Of a DNA stretch of 64,000 nucleotides, positions 40,684 through 49,183 are shown piece by piece. The position numbers and the translations under genes are program-made. The stretch is from Paludibacter sp. (GTDB lineage Bacteria; Bacteroidota; Bacteroidia; Bacteroidales; Paludibacteraceae): positions 1-64,000 of the forward strand of contig JAQTTH010000020.1 in NCBI GenBank assembly GCA_028710895.1, read 5' to 3'. The notes beneath the pieces were generated by a model, which was not told where the DNA came from, searched no databases, and saw nothing but the letters and a program-made list of their open reading frames with translations. Position 1 is the stretch's first letter. Each line of letters begins with the position of its first letter.

Positions 40684-40734
40684 TCAAAGGTACCTATGCC
40701 AACGCCAATATAAAACAGAATCACTACGGTTCAT
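40684..40734 (-). CDS. trpL: Tryptophan-containing leader peptide of trpB2
   Basis: A 16-codon frame read on the minus strand gives MNRSDSVLYWRWHRYL, with two Trp codons at positions 10 and 12. It begins about 14 bases after the predicted transcription start and stops just before the antiterminator arm. E. coli TrpL is 14 residues with Trp at 10 and 11, so the geometry is closely similar. No ribosome binding site is obvious, as is common in Bacteroidetes. The peptide likely has no function beyond sensing Trp-tRNA supply. Confidence 0.75.
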   Translation of the reverse strand: MNRSDSVLYWRWHRYL

Positions 40735-40753
40735 ATAACTTGAATTATGTAGG

Positions 40754-40761
40754 CAAAGGTA
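40754..40761 (-). promoter_or_regulatory. -7 promoter box of trpB2 leader
   Basis: Minus-strand TACCTTTG; a start about 7 bases downstream (near 40747) places the leader peptide ATG at about +14 and trpB2 at about +200. Confidence 0.6.
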
Positions 40762-40884
40762 GAAACATTTTTGAAAAACTAAAATAAATATGATTGTTTT
40801 TTGATTGATTTGACACTTTTTATAGGCTTTCGTTTCAAAATATATTCAATTATGCAGGGCTTCTATACTTTAAAATAAAAATTG

Positions 40885-40892
40885 TACTTTTG
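40885..40892 (+). promoter_or_regulatory. -7 promoter box of yicC operon
   Basis: TACTTTTG, 57 bases before the yicC start. Confidence 0.55.
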
Positions 40893-40949
40893 CTGCCAAT
40901 ATTACAGCATTCGGCTTACTGATTCAAGCTGATAAACAAATGAAAGAAT

Positions 40950-41825
40950 ATGGTACAATCAATGACCGGCTTCGGTAAAGCCGCTTGCGAATACGGAAAT
41001 AAAAAGATAGTAGTTGAAATTAAATCACTCAACAGCAAACAGTTGGATGTATCAACCCGGATTTCGGGTTTGTACCGCGAAAAGGATATTGAAATCCGCA
41101 ATGAACTATCTCAAAAGCTGGAACGTGGCAAGATTGATCTTTCATTGTATGTTGATAATTCCGGCAAAGAGTCTGTTACTCAAATCAATCAATCGGTTGT
41201 TGAATCGTATTATCAGCAAATCAAGACATTATCAGATAATATTGGCATTGATGTTCCGGCCAATTGGTTCGATGTGTTACTCCGCTTGCCCGATACAATG
41301 AAAACTGAAGCTGTAGAACTGGATGAAAATGAATGGGTTGAGATAAAGAAAACGATCGGTTTGGCTATCGACCAGCTAACTAACTTTCGCATTCAGGAAG
41401 GAAAATCATTGGAGAATGTATTTAATACTAAAATAGCTCATATTGGTGATTTACTGATAGAAACAGCACCATTTGAAGCAGAGCGTGTTGAGAAAATCAA
41501 GGCGCGTTTGGAAGAAAACCTGCAAGCTCTGTCGGATAAAATTGATTACGACAAGAACAGATTAGAGCAGGAGTTGATCTTTTATATCGAGAAGCTGGAT
41601 GTAAATGAAGAAAAAGTACGCTTACGCAATCACCTTGATTATTTCATTGAAACAATGCAACATGAGAAGTCGCCGGGGAAGAAACTGGGATTCATTGCAC
41701 AAGAAATTGGCCGTGAGATAAATACGCTCGGTTCCAAGGCTAATAATAGCGAAATGCAGAAAATTGTTGTCCTCATGAAAGATGATTTAGAACAGATTAA
41801 AGAGCAGGTTTTGAATGTTTTATAA
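40950..41825 (+). CDS. yicC: YicC/YloC-family endoribonuclease
   Basis: The 291-residue protein fits the family: N-terminal domain with M-V-Q-S-M-T-G-F-G and S-L-N-S-K-Q-L-D near 27-34, and C-terminal DUF1732 with K-L-G-F-I-A-Q-E-I-G-R-E-I-N-T-L-G-S-K near 247-265. YicC proteins form toroidal hexamers that cut RNA; in E. coli YicC affects small-RNA turnover. gmk and nadD follow with gaps of 78 and 44 bp on the same strand, an arrangement seen in many genomes (yicC-gmk). Confidence 0.93.
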   Translation: MVQSMTGFGKAACEYGNKKIVVEIKSLNSKQLDVSTRISGLYREKDIEIRNELSQKLERGKIDLSLYVDNSGKESVTQINQSVVESYYQQIKTLSDNIGIDVPANWFDVLLRLPDTMKTEAVELDENEWVEIKKTIGLAIDQLTNFRIQEGKSLENVFNTKIAHIGDLLIETAPFEAERVEKIKARLEENLQALSDKIDYDKNRLEQELIFYIEKLDVNEEKVRLRNHLDYFIETMQHEKSPGKKLGFIAQEIGREINTLGSKANNSEMQKIVVLMKDDLEQIKEQVLNVL

Positions 41826-41903
41826 TCATAAAACACGAGATTTAATCAATATATAAATGATTCTCCTAACTACAAATTAGAAACTACTGGCTATAAACTA
41901 ACA

Positions 41904-42479
41904 ATGGTTGGCAAATTAATTATATTTTCAGCTCCATCCGGAGCAGGCAAAAGTACACTCGTTCAGTATTTATTAGGACGCGGATTGGATATGGAGTTTT
42001 CCATTTCTGCAACGAGTCGCTCACCCAGAGGCACCGAAAGACATGGTGTTGAGTATTATTTTCTTACACCCGACGAATTTCGTCAAAAGATTAAAAATCA
42101 GGAGTTTCTGGAATACGAAGAAGTTTATCCAAATTGTTACTATGGTACGCTTCGCAGTGAAATAGAACGCATTACAAGTCAGGGTAAAAACATAGTTTTT
42201 GATGTTGATGTTGTTGGTGGACTGAATATAAAAGAAAACTTTGGTGACAAAGCACTTGCACTTTTTATTGCACCTCCAAGTATCGAAGTTCTTCATGAGC
42301 GACTCCAAAATCGTGGGACTGATTCTGCTGAAATGATTGAAAAAAGAATTGGTAAAGCAGATTTCGAAATGACATTTGCTCCTCAGTTTGATAAAATTGT
42401 TGTAAACGACGATTTGGAGCTGGCAAAAGCTGAAACTGAACGATCAATACGGGAGTTTTTGGAGAAAAATCATCATTAA
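41904..42479 (+). CDS. gmk: Guanylate kinase
   Basis: The 191-residue protein phosphorylates GMP (and dGMP) to GDP with ATP. The P-loop is S-A-P-S-G-A-G-K-S-T (9-18), and the GMP-binding T-S-R-S-P-R and Y-Y-F-L-T segments follow near 37-53. Length is normal. It is the second gene of the yicC-gmk-nadD set, linking nucleotide and NAD synthesis. Confidence 0.96.
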   Translation: MVGKLIIFSAPSGAGKSTLVQYLLGRGLDMEFSISATSRSPRGTERHGVEYYFLTPDEFRQKIKNQEFLEYEEVYPNCYYGTLRSEIERITSQGKNIVFDVDVVGGLNIKENFGDKALALFIAPPSIEVLHERLQNRGTDSAEMIEKRIGKADFEMTFAPQFDKIVVNDDLELAKAETERSIREFLEKNHH

Positions 42480-42523
42480 CCTGCTTACAGAGAGAAGAAT
42501 CACTGTAAATATTAGTTTTCAAT

Positions 42524-43108
42524 ATGAACATTGCACTCTATTTTGGTTCGTTCAATCCCATTCATTTGGGTCATCAAAAGTTAGCAGAATGGTTGATTGA
42601 CAATGAGATAGTGGATGAAGTCTGGTTTGTAATCTCGCCTTGCAACCCATTAAAAAACCAATCCGAATTGATTGATGAATATATCCGACTGGATATGTTG
42701 ATGTTGACTATTCATGATCAACCAAGATTTAAAGCCTCTGATATTGAATTTGTAATGCCAATACCTTCATATTCTATTGACACATTACATGAGCTATCCT
42801 CTCAGTTCCCTGATAATCAATTTAAACTGATGATTGGAAGTGATAATGCACTGGTATTTGATCAGTGGAAAAATCATGAAACTCTTTTAAAAGAGTATCC
42901 TGTTTTAGTTTATCCGCGTAGTGGATATGACTTTGCTGAAGTTGCTGATAAATATCCTCAAATGCAATTACTTAGCACCCCTTATTTCAATATTTCATCT
43001 ACCCAAATCCGCGAATTCATCGCAAACAAAAAGGACGTAAGCCAATGGTTACATCCTTCAGTTTATCAATTTATTATTGAGAACAATCTGTATCAGAATT
43101 CTTTATAG
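42524..43108 (+). CDS. nadD: Nicotinate-nucleotide adenylyltransferase
   Basis: The 194-residue enzyme joins nicotinate mononucleotide and ATP to make deamido-NAD. The nucleotidyltransferase signature G-S-F-N-P-I-H-L-G-H lies at 8-17, and the C-terminal I-S-S-T-Q-I-R-E motif near 159-166 is intact. It completes the yicC-gmk-nadD run. The convergent MBL gene ends three bases beyond it, leaving no room for a separate terminator. Confidence 0.95.
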   Translation: MNIALYFGSFNPIHLGHQKLAEWLIDNEIVDEVWFVISPCNPLKNQSELIDEYIRLDMLMLTIHDQPRFKASDIEFVMPIPSYSIDTLHELSSQFPDNQFKLMIGSDNALVFDQWKNHETLLKEYPVLVYPRSGYDFAEVADKYPQMQLLSTPYFNISSTQIREFIANKKDVSQWLHPSVYQFIIENNLYQNSL

Positions 43109-43111
43109 AAA

Positions 43112-43747
43112 TTACAGGTACGGATTACTCTTTTTCTCGTTTCCAATGGTTGTTGAAGGACCATGACCACAATAAACAATAGTAGAGTCGGGCAGGGGAA
43201 GCAACTTTTTTGTAATAGAACTGATTAAAGTGGCATAATCGCCTTTTACCAAATCCGTTCTCCCAATAGAACCTTGAAAAAGAACATCTCCCGCAAATAA
43301 CACCTCATCGGTTTCAGAATAAAAAGCCATACTTCCGGGTGAATGACCGGGAACGTGAATTGCTTTTAAGCTGGAGTTTCCAAATTTTATTTCCTGATAT
43401 TCAGCAACATATGAAGCTAAAGCTTGTGCTTCTTCATTTATAGGTAAACCAAATGCCCGCGCCTGAGCAGCAACATTAAGCAATAAAAACTCATCATCCT
43501 GACCAGCTTCCGGTGCAATACCAAAAGTGTCATATATAAATTTATTTCCAAACTGATGATCCAAGTGCAAGTGAGTGTTTATAACGCGTTTAAGCGTTAG
43601 TTTGTTTTCTTCGAAATACAACTTTATCAATCGTTTTTCACCGTCGTTGTAACAACCTGCATCAATGATAACAGCTTCATTTGTTTCATCGTGCAAGATG
43701 TATGTGTTTTCCTGAAAAGGATTGAATGTGAATGTTTTAATTATCAT
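43112..43747 (-). CDS. Metallo-beta-lactamase fold hydrolase (glyoxalase II-like)
   Basis: The 211-residue MBL protein has the H-x-H-x-D-H motif T-H-L-H-L-D-H (His59, His61, Asp63, His64), plus V-P-G-H-S-P-G-S and F-A-G-D-V-L-F near 128-155 and C-G-H-G-P near 192. Its size and sequence fit the short glyoxalase II-like/YcbL group, which may hydrolyse thioesters. It is 27 bp from rsmG on the same strand and likely co-transcribed. Substrate not certain. Confidence 0.9.
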   Translation of the reverse strand: MIIKTFTFNPFQENTYILHDETNEAVIIDAGCYNDGEKRLIKLYFEENKLTLKRVINTHLHLDHQFGNKFIYDTFGIAPEAGQDDEFLLLNVAAQARAFGLPINEEAQALASYVAEYQEIKFGNSSLKAIHVPGHSPGSMAFYSETDEVLFAGDVLFQGSIGRTDLVKGDYATLISSITKKLLPLPDSTIVYCGHGPSTTIGNEKKSNPYL

Positions 43748-43774
43748 TTTTAATTATTTTCTAACTTGTTTAGC

Positions 43775-44395
43775 TTATAATGGAACGAAAACTGCCTTCT
43801 TTGTTTTAAAGAACTCCTCAGCAAAGAACTCACTTACATCGTAAAGCTCTGCAACATTTTTATACGGTTGAATTTCGTGTTGTAACTCACCACCTTTCAG
43901 GCAGATAAGTCCATTAGGAAGAGCATTTTTATGTTTTTTGCTGACATTCTTTTGAACAAGTTTTACCAAATCACCCAATGGCATAACAGCACGACTTACA
44001 ACAAAATCATATTTATCTTTTTCGTCCTGCACTCTCAGGTGCTTTAATTTTATGTTTTTTAAGCCTATAGCAGTAGATACTTCGGTTCCAACTTTAATCT
44101 TTTTGCCGATGGAATCAATTAAAACAAATTGAGTTTCGGGAAACATTATAGCCAGAGGAACTCCCGGGAAACCACCACCTGTTCCTACATCCAAAATAGT
44201 TGTACCAGGTTGAAAATGAATAATTTCAGCTATTGCTAGTGAATGAAGCACATGATGTTCATAAAGATGTTCAATATCTTTACGCGAAATAACATTGATT
44301 TTTTCATTCCAATCGGCATAAAGCGCATATAATGCTTCAAACTGTGACTTTTGGATCTCAGTGATATTCGGGAAGTATTTAAGAATCAGTTCCAT
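43775..44395 (-). CDS. rsmG: 16S rRNA (guanine527-N7)-methyltransferase
   Basis: The 206-residue class I methyltransferase matches RsmG (GidB): an N-terminal W-N-E-K-I-N-V-I-S-R-K-D motif (29-40), SAM-binding L-D-V-G-T-G-G-G-F-P-G (68-78), and V-V-S-R-A-V near 134. It methylates G527 of 16S rRNA; loss gives low-level streptomycin resistance in other bacteria. It is paired with the MBL gene and divergent from fabD. Confidence 0.95.
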   Translation of the reverse strand: MELILKYFPNITEIQKSQFEALYALYADWNEKINVISRKDIEHLYEHHVLHSLAIAEIIHFQPGTTILDVGTGGGFPGVPLAIMFPETQFVLIDSIGKKIKVGTEVSTAIGLKNIKLKHLRVQDEKDKYDFVVSRAVMPLGDLVKLVQKNVSKKHKNALPNGLICLKGGELQHEIQPYKNVAELYDVSEFFAEEFFKTKKAVFVPL

Positions 44396-44567
44396 TTCAT
44401 TTATTTTGGGCCAAAGTTAGTCGTTTTTCTTTGAAGTATAAAATCGGATTATAGGTTTGTCATAAAAGACAAATTATAGAAATAGGATTAATTACCTAAT
44501 AATCAATCTGAAAGCATTTCAACTTTTCAATTACAACCAGACATTATGTATTCTGCATTAAAAATAT

Positions 44568-44575
44568 TATCTTTG
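44568..44575 (+). promoter_or_regulatory. -7 promoter box of fabD
   Basis: TATCTTTG, 38 bases before the fabD start. Confidence 0.6.
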
Positions 44576-44613
44576 CGCTCCATTTTGAAACTCAACACGT
44601 AACAAATATATTT

Positions 44614-45486
44614 ATGAAAGCTTATGTTTTTCCTGGTCAGGGAGCTCAATTCGTAGGAATGGGTAAAGATCTATACGACCAATCACCTTTGGCAAAAGAG
44701 TATTTTGAAAAAGCAAATGGAATTCTCGGATATCGTATTACCGATATCATGTTCGAAGGTACTCCTGAAGATTTGAAACAAACTAAAGTTACTCAACCGG
44801 CTGTATTTCTTCATTCTGTGATCTCAGCTTTGGTTTTGGGCGAAGAATTTAAACCTGAAATGGTTGCCGGTCACTCATTGGGCGAATTCTCAGCTTTAGT
44901 TGCCGCTGGTGCATTATCATTCGAAGATGGATTAAAACTTGTTTATGCACGTGCTATGGCCATGCAAAAAGCCTGTGAAATAGAGCCATCGACTATGGCT
45001 GCTGTACTTGGATTGAGCGACGAAGCAGTAGAAGAAGGTTGCGAATCGGTAAAAGATGCTATCGTTGTTCCTGCTAACTACAATTGTCCGGGACAATTAG
45101 TTATTTCTGGTTCAATTGAAGGTATCGACAAAGCGTGCGAAATTTTGAAAGAAAAAGGAGCGAAGCGTGCGTTGAAATTGCCTGTAGGTGGTGCATTTCA
45201 CTCTCCACTAATGCAACCAGCCAGTGAAGAACTACAAGCTGCCATCAATGCAACTACTTTTAGCACACCAATTTGTCCGGTTTATCAAAACGTAAATGCC
45301 TATCCACAAACAGAAGCAGAAGCTATCAAACAAAATCTGATTGCACAGCTTACAGCACCTGTACGTTGGACTCAAACCGTAAAAAACATGGTTACCGATG
45401 GCGCTAGTGAGTTTTTCGAACTTGGACCCGGTGATGTTTTGAAAGGTTTGGTAAAGAAAATTAGTCCTGAAGTGACAGTAGGTTAA
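44614..45486 (+). CDS. fabD: Malonyl-CoA:ACP S-malonyltransferase
   Basis: The 290-residue enzyme loads malonyl groups onto acyl carrier protein for fatty acid synthesis. It has the N-terminal F-P-G-Q-G-A-Q (6-12), nucleophile Ser88 in G-H-S-L-G-E, and the catalytic His196 in G-A-F-H-S-P. It is usually found in a fab cluster; here it stands alone with its own promoter and terminator. Confidence 0.96.
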   Translation: MKAYVFPGQGAQFVGMGKDLYDQSPLAKEYFEKANGILGYRITDIMFEGTPEDLKQTKVTQPAVFLHSVISALVLGEEFKPEMVAGHSLGEFSALVAAGALSFEDGLKLVYARAMAMQKACEIEPSTMAAVLGLSDEAVEEGCESVKDAIVVPANYNCPGQLVISGSIEGIDKACEILKEKGAKRALKLPVGGAFHSPLMQPASEELQAAINATTFSTPICPVYQNVNAYPQTEAEAIKQNLIAQLTAPVRWTQTVKNMVTDGASEFFELGPGDVLKGLVKKISPEVTVG

Positions 45487-45510
45487 TTCAGAATTTTATA
45501 CTTCAAATTT

Positions 45511-45547
45511 AAAGCTGCAAAGATTTGTTTCTTTGCAGCTTTTTTAC
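45511..45547 (+). terminator. Terminator after fabD
   Basis: AGCTGCAAAG pairs with CTTTGCAGCT followed by T6. Confidence 0.9.
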
Positions 45548-45651
45548 TCTGAAATGATGTGGTTTTATTGTATTAGTTACCTGCAAATCTTACTTTTAGA
45601 CCATTTAGAGTGAAATTTCGAAATTCTGATTTAGCTATAAAGTTTTTTTTG

Positions 45652-45659
45652 TACTTTTG
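45652..45659 (+). promoter_or_regulatory. -7 promoter box of aspS
   Basis: TACTTTTG, 46 bases before the aspS start. Confidence 0.55.
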
Positions 45660-45705
45660 TTTCCCATTGAAAATTGAAAATTAAAGAATTGGTAAATATT
45701 TAAAT

Positions 45706-47463
45706 ATGTTTAGAACACAGACTTGCGGCGAGCTTCGACTTGCTAATGTAGGACAACAAATCACTTTATCCGGTTGGGTTCAACGCACACGTAAAATGGG
45801 CGGAATGACTTTCGTGGATATTCGCGACCGTTATGGTATTACGCAATTGGTTTTTAATCAGGATGTAAATGCCGAGCTTTGCGATCAGGCAAATAAATTG
45901 GGACGTGAGTTCGTTATTCAGGTAACCGGCGAAGTTGCTGAACGTAGCAATAAAAATGCGAACATGGAAACCGGAGAAGTTGAAATTCTTGTTACAGAGA
46001 TGAATATTCTGAACGAAGCAAAAACACCTCCATTTACTATCGAAGATAATACCGACGGTGGCGATGATATTCGGATGAAATACCGTTACCTGGATTTACG
46101 TCGTAATAGTGTGCGTCAAAATCTGGAATTACGTCATAAAATCACCTTCGAAATACGTCGTTATTTGGATCAAATGCAGTTTTTGGAGGTAGAAACACCT
46201 ATTCTGATTGGTTCTACACCTGAGGGAGCCCGTGACTTCGTTGTACCTTCACGCATGAATCCGGGTGAATTCTATGCCTTACCACAATCACCACAGTTAT
46301 TTAAGCAACTTTTGATGGTTTCCGGTTTTGATCGTTATTTCCAGATTGCCAAGTGTTTCCGCGACGAAGATTTGCGTGCCGACCGCCAACCTGAATTTAC
46401 CCAAATTGACTGCGAAATGTCATTTGTTGATCAGGAAGATGTGCTTAACATTTTCGAAGGAATGATGAAGCATTTGTTCAAATTCGTAAAGAATATTGAT
46501 ATTGCTGAAGCATTTCCACGTATGACGTGGCAGGATGCCATGAAATATTATGGTTCAGATAAACCTGATATCCGCTTTGATATGAAATTTGTTGAGCTAA
46601 AAGATGCTGTTTCTGGTCACGATTTTGTTGTTTTTGATAGCGTTCCATACGTTGCAGGTATTTGTGCAACAGGTTGTGCCGGATATACACGTAAACAATT
46701 GGACGAATTGACTGACTTTGTAAAACGTCCACAAATAGGAGCGAAGGGGTTGGTTTATATCCGTTGTGAAGTTGATGGTTCTTTTAAATCTTCTGTTGAT
46801 AAATTCTATTCAAACGACGATTTGAAAGCTATAGCTACATTGTTTGATGCTCAGCCAGGAGATTTAATTCTGATTTTGGCCGGAAATAAAATTAAAACTC
46901 AAAAAGCACTTTGCGAGTTGCGTTTAGAAGTAGCCGGTAGGTTAGGACTTCGTGATAAAAATGTATATGCACCATTGTGGGTAATTGACTTTCCGTTGTT
47001 TGAATGGGACGAAGAAACTCAGCGTTATTATGCTACACATCACCCATTTACATCACCAAATTTGGATGATGTACCTTTGTTGGATACTGATGCAGGACAG
47101 GTTCGTGCAACAGCTTATGATATGGTTATTAATGGTGTAGAGCTTGGTGGTGGATCAATTCGTATTCATGACAGTGCATTACAGAATCGTATGTTTGAAT
47201 TGCTTGGATTTACGCCTGAGAAAGCTGAGGCTCAGTTTGGTTTCCTTATGAGTGCTTTCCAATATGGAGCACCGCCTCATGGTGGTTTGGCATTTGGTTT
47301 AGATCGTCTGGTTTCTTTATTTGCCGGACTTGATAGCATTCGTGACTGTATTGCATTCCCAAAGAATAATTCAGGTCGTGATGTTATGGCAGATGCGCCA
47401 TCGGTAATTGATCAGGCTCAATTGGACGAATTGAATCTTATTATTGATATAAAAGAAAAATAA
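45706..47463 (+). CDS. aspS: Aspartyl-tRNA synthetase
   Basis: The 585-residue class IIb synthetase has an OB-fold anticodon domain (about 1-105), the catalytic core with motif 2 [14 protein letters not shown] near 218-231, the bacterial GAD insertion (about 280-410) and motif 3 G-L-D-R-L near 530. The P-S-R-M segment and the length near 590 fit the bacterial type. Whether it is discriminating or charges tRNA-Asn too cannot be told by eye. Monocistronic. Confidence 0.96.
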   Translation: MFRTQTCGELRLANVGQQITLSGWVQRTRKMGGMTFVDIRDRYGITQLVFNQDVNAELCDQANKLGREFVIQVTGEVAERSNKNANMETGEVEILVTEMNILNEAKTPPFTIEDNTDGGDDIRMKYRYLDLRRNSVRQNLELRHKITFEIRRYLDQMQFLEVETPILIGSTPEGARDFVVPSRMNPGEFYALPQSPQLFKQLLMVSGFDRYFQIAKCFRDEDLRADRQPEFTQIDCEMSFVDQEDVLNIFEGMMKHLFKFVKNIDIAEAFPRMTWQDAMKYYGSDKPDIRFDMKFVELKDAVSGHDFVVFDSVPYVAGICATGCAGYTRKQLDELTDFVKRPQIGAKGLVYIRCEVDGSFKSSVDKFYSNDDLKAIATLFDAQPGDLILILAGNKIKTQKALCELRLEVAGRLGLRDKNVYAPLWVIDFPLFEWDEETQRYYATHHPFTSPNLDDVPLLDTDAGQVRATAYDMVINGVELGGGSIRIHDSALQNRMFELLGFTPEKAEAQFGFLMSAFQYGAPPHGGLAFGLDRLVSLFAGLDSIRDCIAFPKNNSGRDVMADAPSVIDQAQLDELNLIIDIKEK

Positions 47464-47483
47464 TTTCCTGAATGCAAAACTGT

Positions 47484-47518
47484 AAAAGCCACTAAGCGTA
47501 ATTGTTTAGTGGCTTTTG
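47484..47518 (+). terminator. Terminator after aspS
   Basis: AAAAGCCACTAA pairs with TTAGTGGCTTTT. Confidence 0.85.
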
Positions 47519-47746
47519 TTTATTTGATTATTGAAGCGAATAAAATAGGAGATTGAAGAAGGCTCAGAATTATTTGCATTTTTATATTATACATAATATA
47601 AATTATAGGAAAATGATTGAATAACTATTTCCACGGATATGATGACATTTTAATAGATAATGGAATAACTTTGTATTACGATAAACGTTGTATGAATAAG
47701 GCTTATAAATCATCTTATCGTTACTCACAACCGAAAAAATAAATCT

Positions 47747-48934
47747 ATGAAAATGTACACAGAAGTTTTGATAGCGTTATTGACAATGATAGCTATTCCG
47801 GATATTTATTTCTATTTTAAGTTGAAAGATAAGAATGTAAAACCAATTTACATCATTCTGCACATCATTCCAGCGTTGTTTTTCACTATTTTATTTTTGT
47901 ACATGAAACTTGAACTGGACCATTTACAAAATTTTAGAATTGTTGCCGGTATTATGTGGTTGTATTTTTTCTTTTTGCTTATTTATATTCCAAAAGTAAT
48001 TCACATTATTTTCTATTTTCTTGATTATCTTTATATAAAGATATTCAAACATGACAACATCTATTTCGATATATCCAGAATTGCTTTAAGCATAATTGCT
48101 GTCATAATTATGTTAATAAGTGCATATGTTACGCCCCGAAACTTCGATGTCGTTAAGGTGAAAATTTCAATACCAAACCTTCCTGCAGCATTTGATGGAT
48201 ATAAAATTGTACAACTTTCTGATATTCATTTAGGAAGTTGGAGTCGAAAATTTAATAAACTAAATCCGGTAATTAAGCTCGTAAATGCACAAAATGCAGA
48301 TATTATTGTATTTACTGGTGATATGGTGAATAATTTTGCTAATGAAGCACAAGGCTGGAAGCCCTATTTTCTTGAATTAAAATCAAAAAATGGCAAGTAT
48401 GCAATACTTGGGAATCATGATTATGGTGATTATACTGAATGGAAATCGTATAATGAACGTGTGGAAAACCGACAAATGATTAAGCAAGCCATTCGTGATT
48501 TTGGTTTCCGGTTGTTGCTTAATGAAAACGTTTATTTGAGAAAAGGATCTGATAGTCTTATGCTTGTTGGTGTAGAAAACTGGGGAAAAAGTTTCCAGTT
48601 TCGATACAGTGATTTGCCTAAAGCTCTCGTAGGAACTCCACCAAGTTCCCCCAAAATACTACTTTCGCATGACCCTACACAGTTTGATGCCGAAATTGCA
48701 GGTAGAAAAGATATTGTTTTGACTTTATCGGGTCATACTCATGCTGCACAATTGGGTTTTAAAATTAGTAACCGTCTGTTTTCTCCGGCATCACTTGTAT
48801 TTAAATACTGGTCAGGATTGTACAAAGTCAATAATCAATACATTTACGTTAATCGCGGAATTGGATATATCGGACTTCCTATGCACATTGGCGTACGACC
48901 TGAAATTACTGTTATTGAATTGAGAAAAAAATAG
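47747..48934 (+). CDS. Membrane-anchored metallophosphoesterase (YkuE-like)
   Basis: The 395-residue protein has about four N-terminal hydrophobic segments (about 1-130), then a calcineurin-like phosphoesterase: Q-L-S-D-I-H-L-G-S near 157, F-T-G-D-M-V near 189, L-G-N-H-D-Y near 222, L-S-H-D-P near 305, S-G-H-T-H-A near 330. These are all metal ligands of the family. Members of this design hydrolyse phospholipid-like or lipid A precursor substrates at the membrane. Monocistronic; substrate unknown. Confidence 0.9.
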   Translation: MKMYTEVLIALLTMIAIPDIYFYFKLKDKNVKPIYIILHIIPALFFTILFLYMKLELDHLQNFRIVAGIMWLYFFFLLIYIPKVIHIIFYFLDYLYIKIFKHDNIYFDISRIALSIIAVIIMLISAYVTPRNFDVVKVKISIPNLPAAFDGYKIVQLSDIHLGSWSRKFNKLNPVIKLVNAQNADIIVFTGDMVNNFANEAQGWKPYFLELKSKNGKYAILGNHDYGDYTEWKSYNERVENRQMIKQAIRDFGFRLLLNENVYLRKGSDSLMLVGVENWGKSFQFRYSDLPKALVGTPPSSPKILLSHDPTQFDAEIAGRKDIVLTLSGHTHAAQLGFKISNRLFSPASLVFKYWSGLYKVNNQYIYVNRGIGYIGLPMHIGVRPEITVIELRKK

Positions 48935-49183
48935 CAGTTCATTGAAAATTTTCGTTTTGCAATGCAAAGTATGAATATCTATCATTCTTTGCATTTTTTT
49001 CATCACCCTCACTCCTACTCTTTTATTTCGGCTAAACTATTCCATAAAAACTTTGTTCTAATATAAATTTTGTAATATTTACAAAATGATAGATTTTCAA
49101 GTTGAACTTAATAAAATGATAACTTTTAAATCTATTTAAATTACAATTTATATATAAAACAAAATCACCTTAAATTTAGTAGT

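Noticed and set aside
40595-40761. T-box riboswitch in the trpB2 leader
   Set aside because: The conserved T-box sequence and stem I specifier layout are absent; the leader-peptide model explains the features better.
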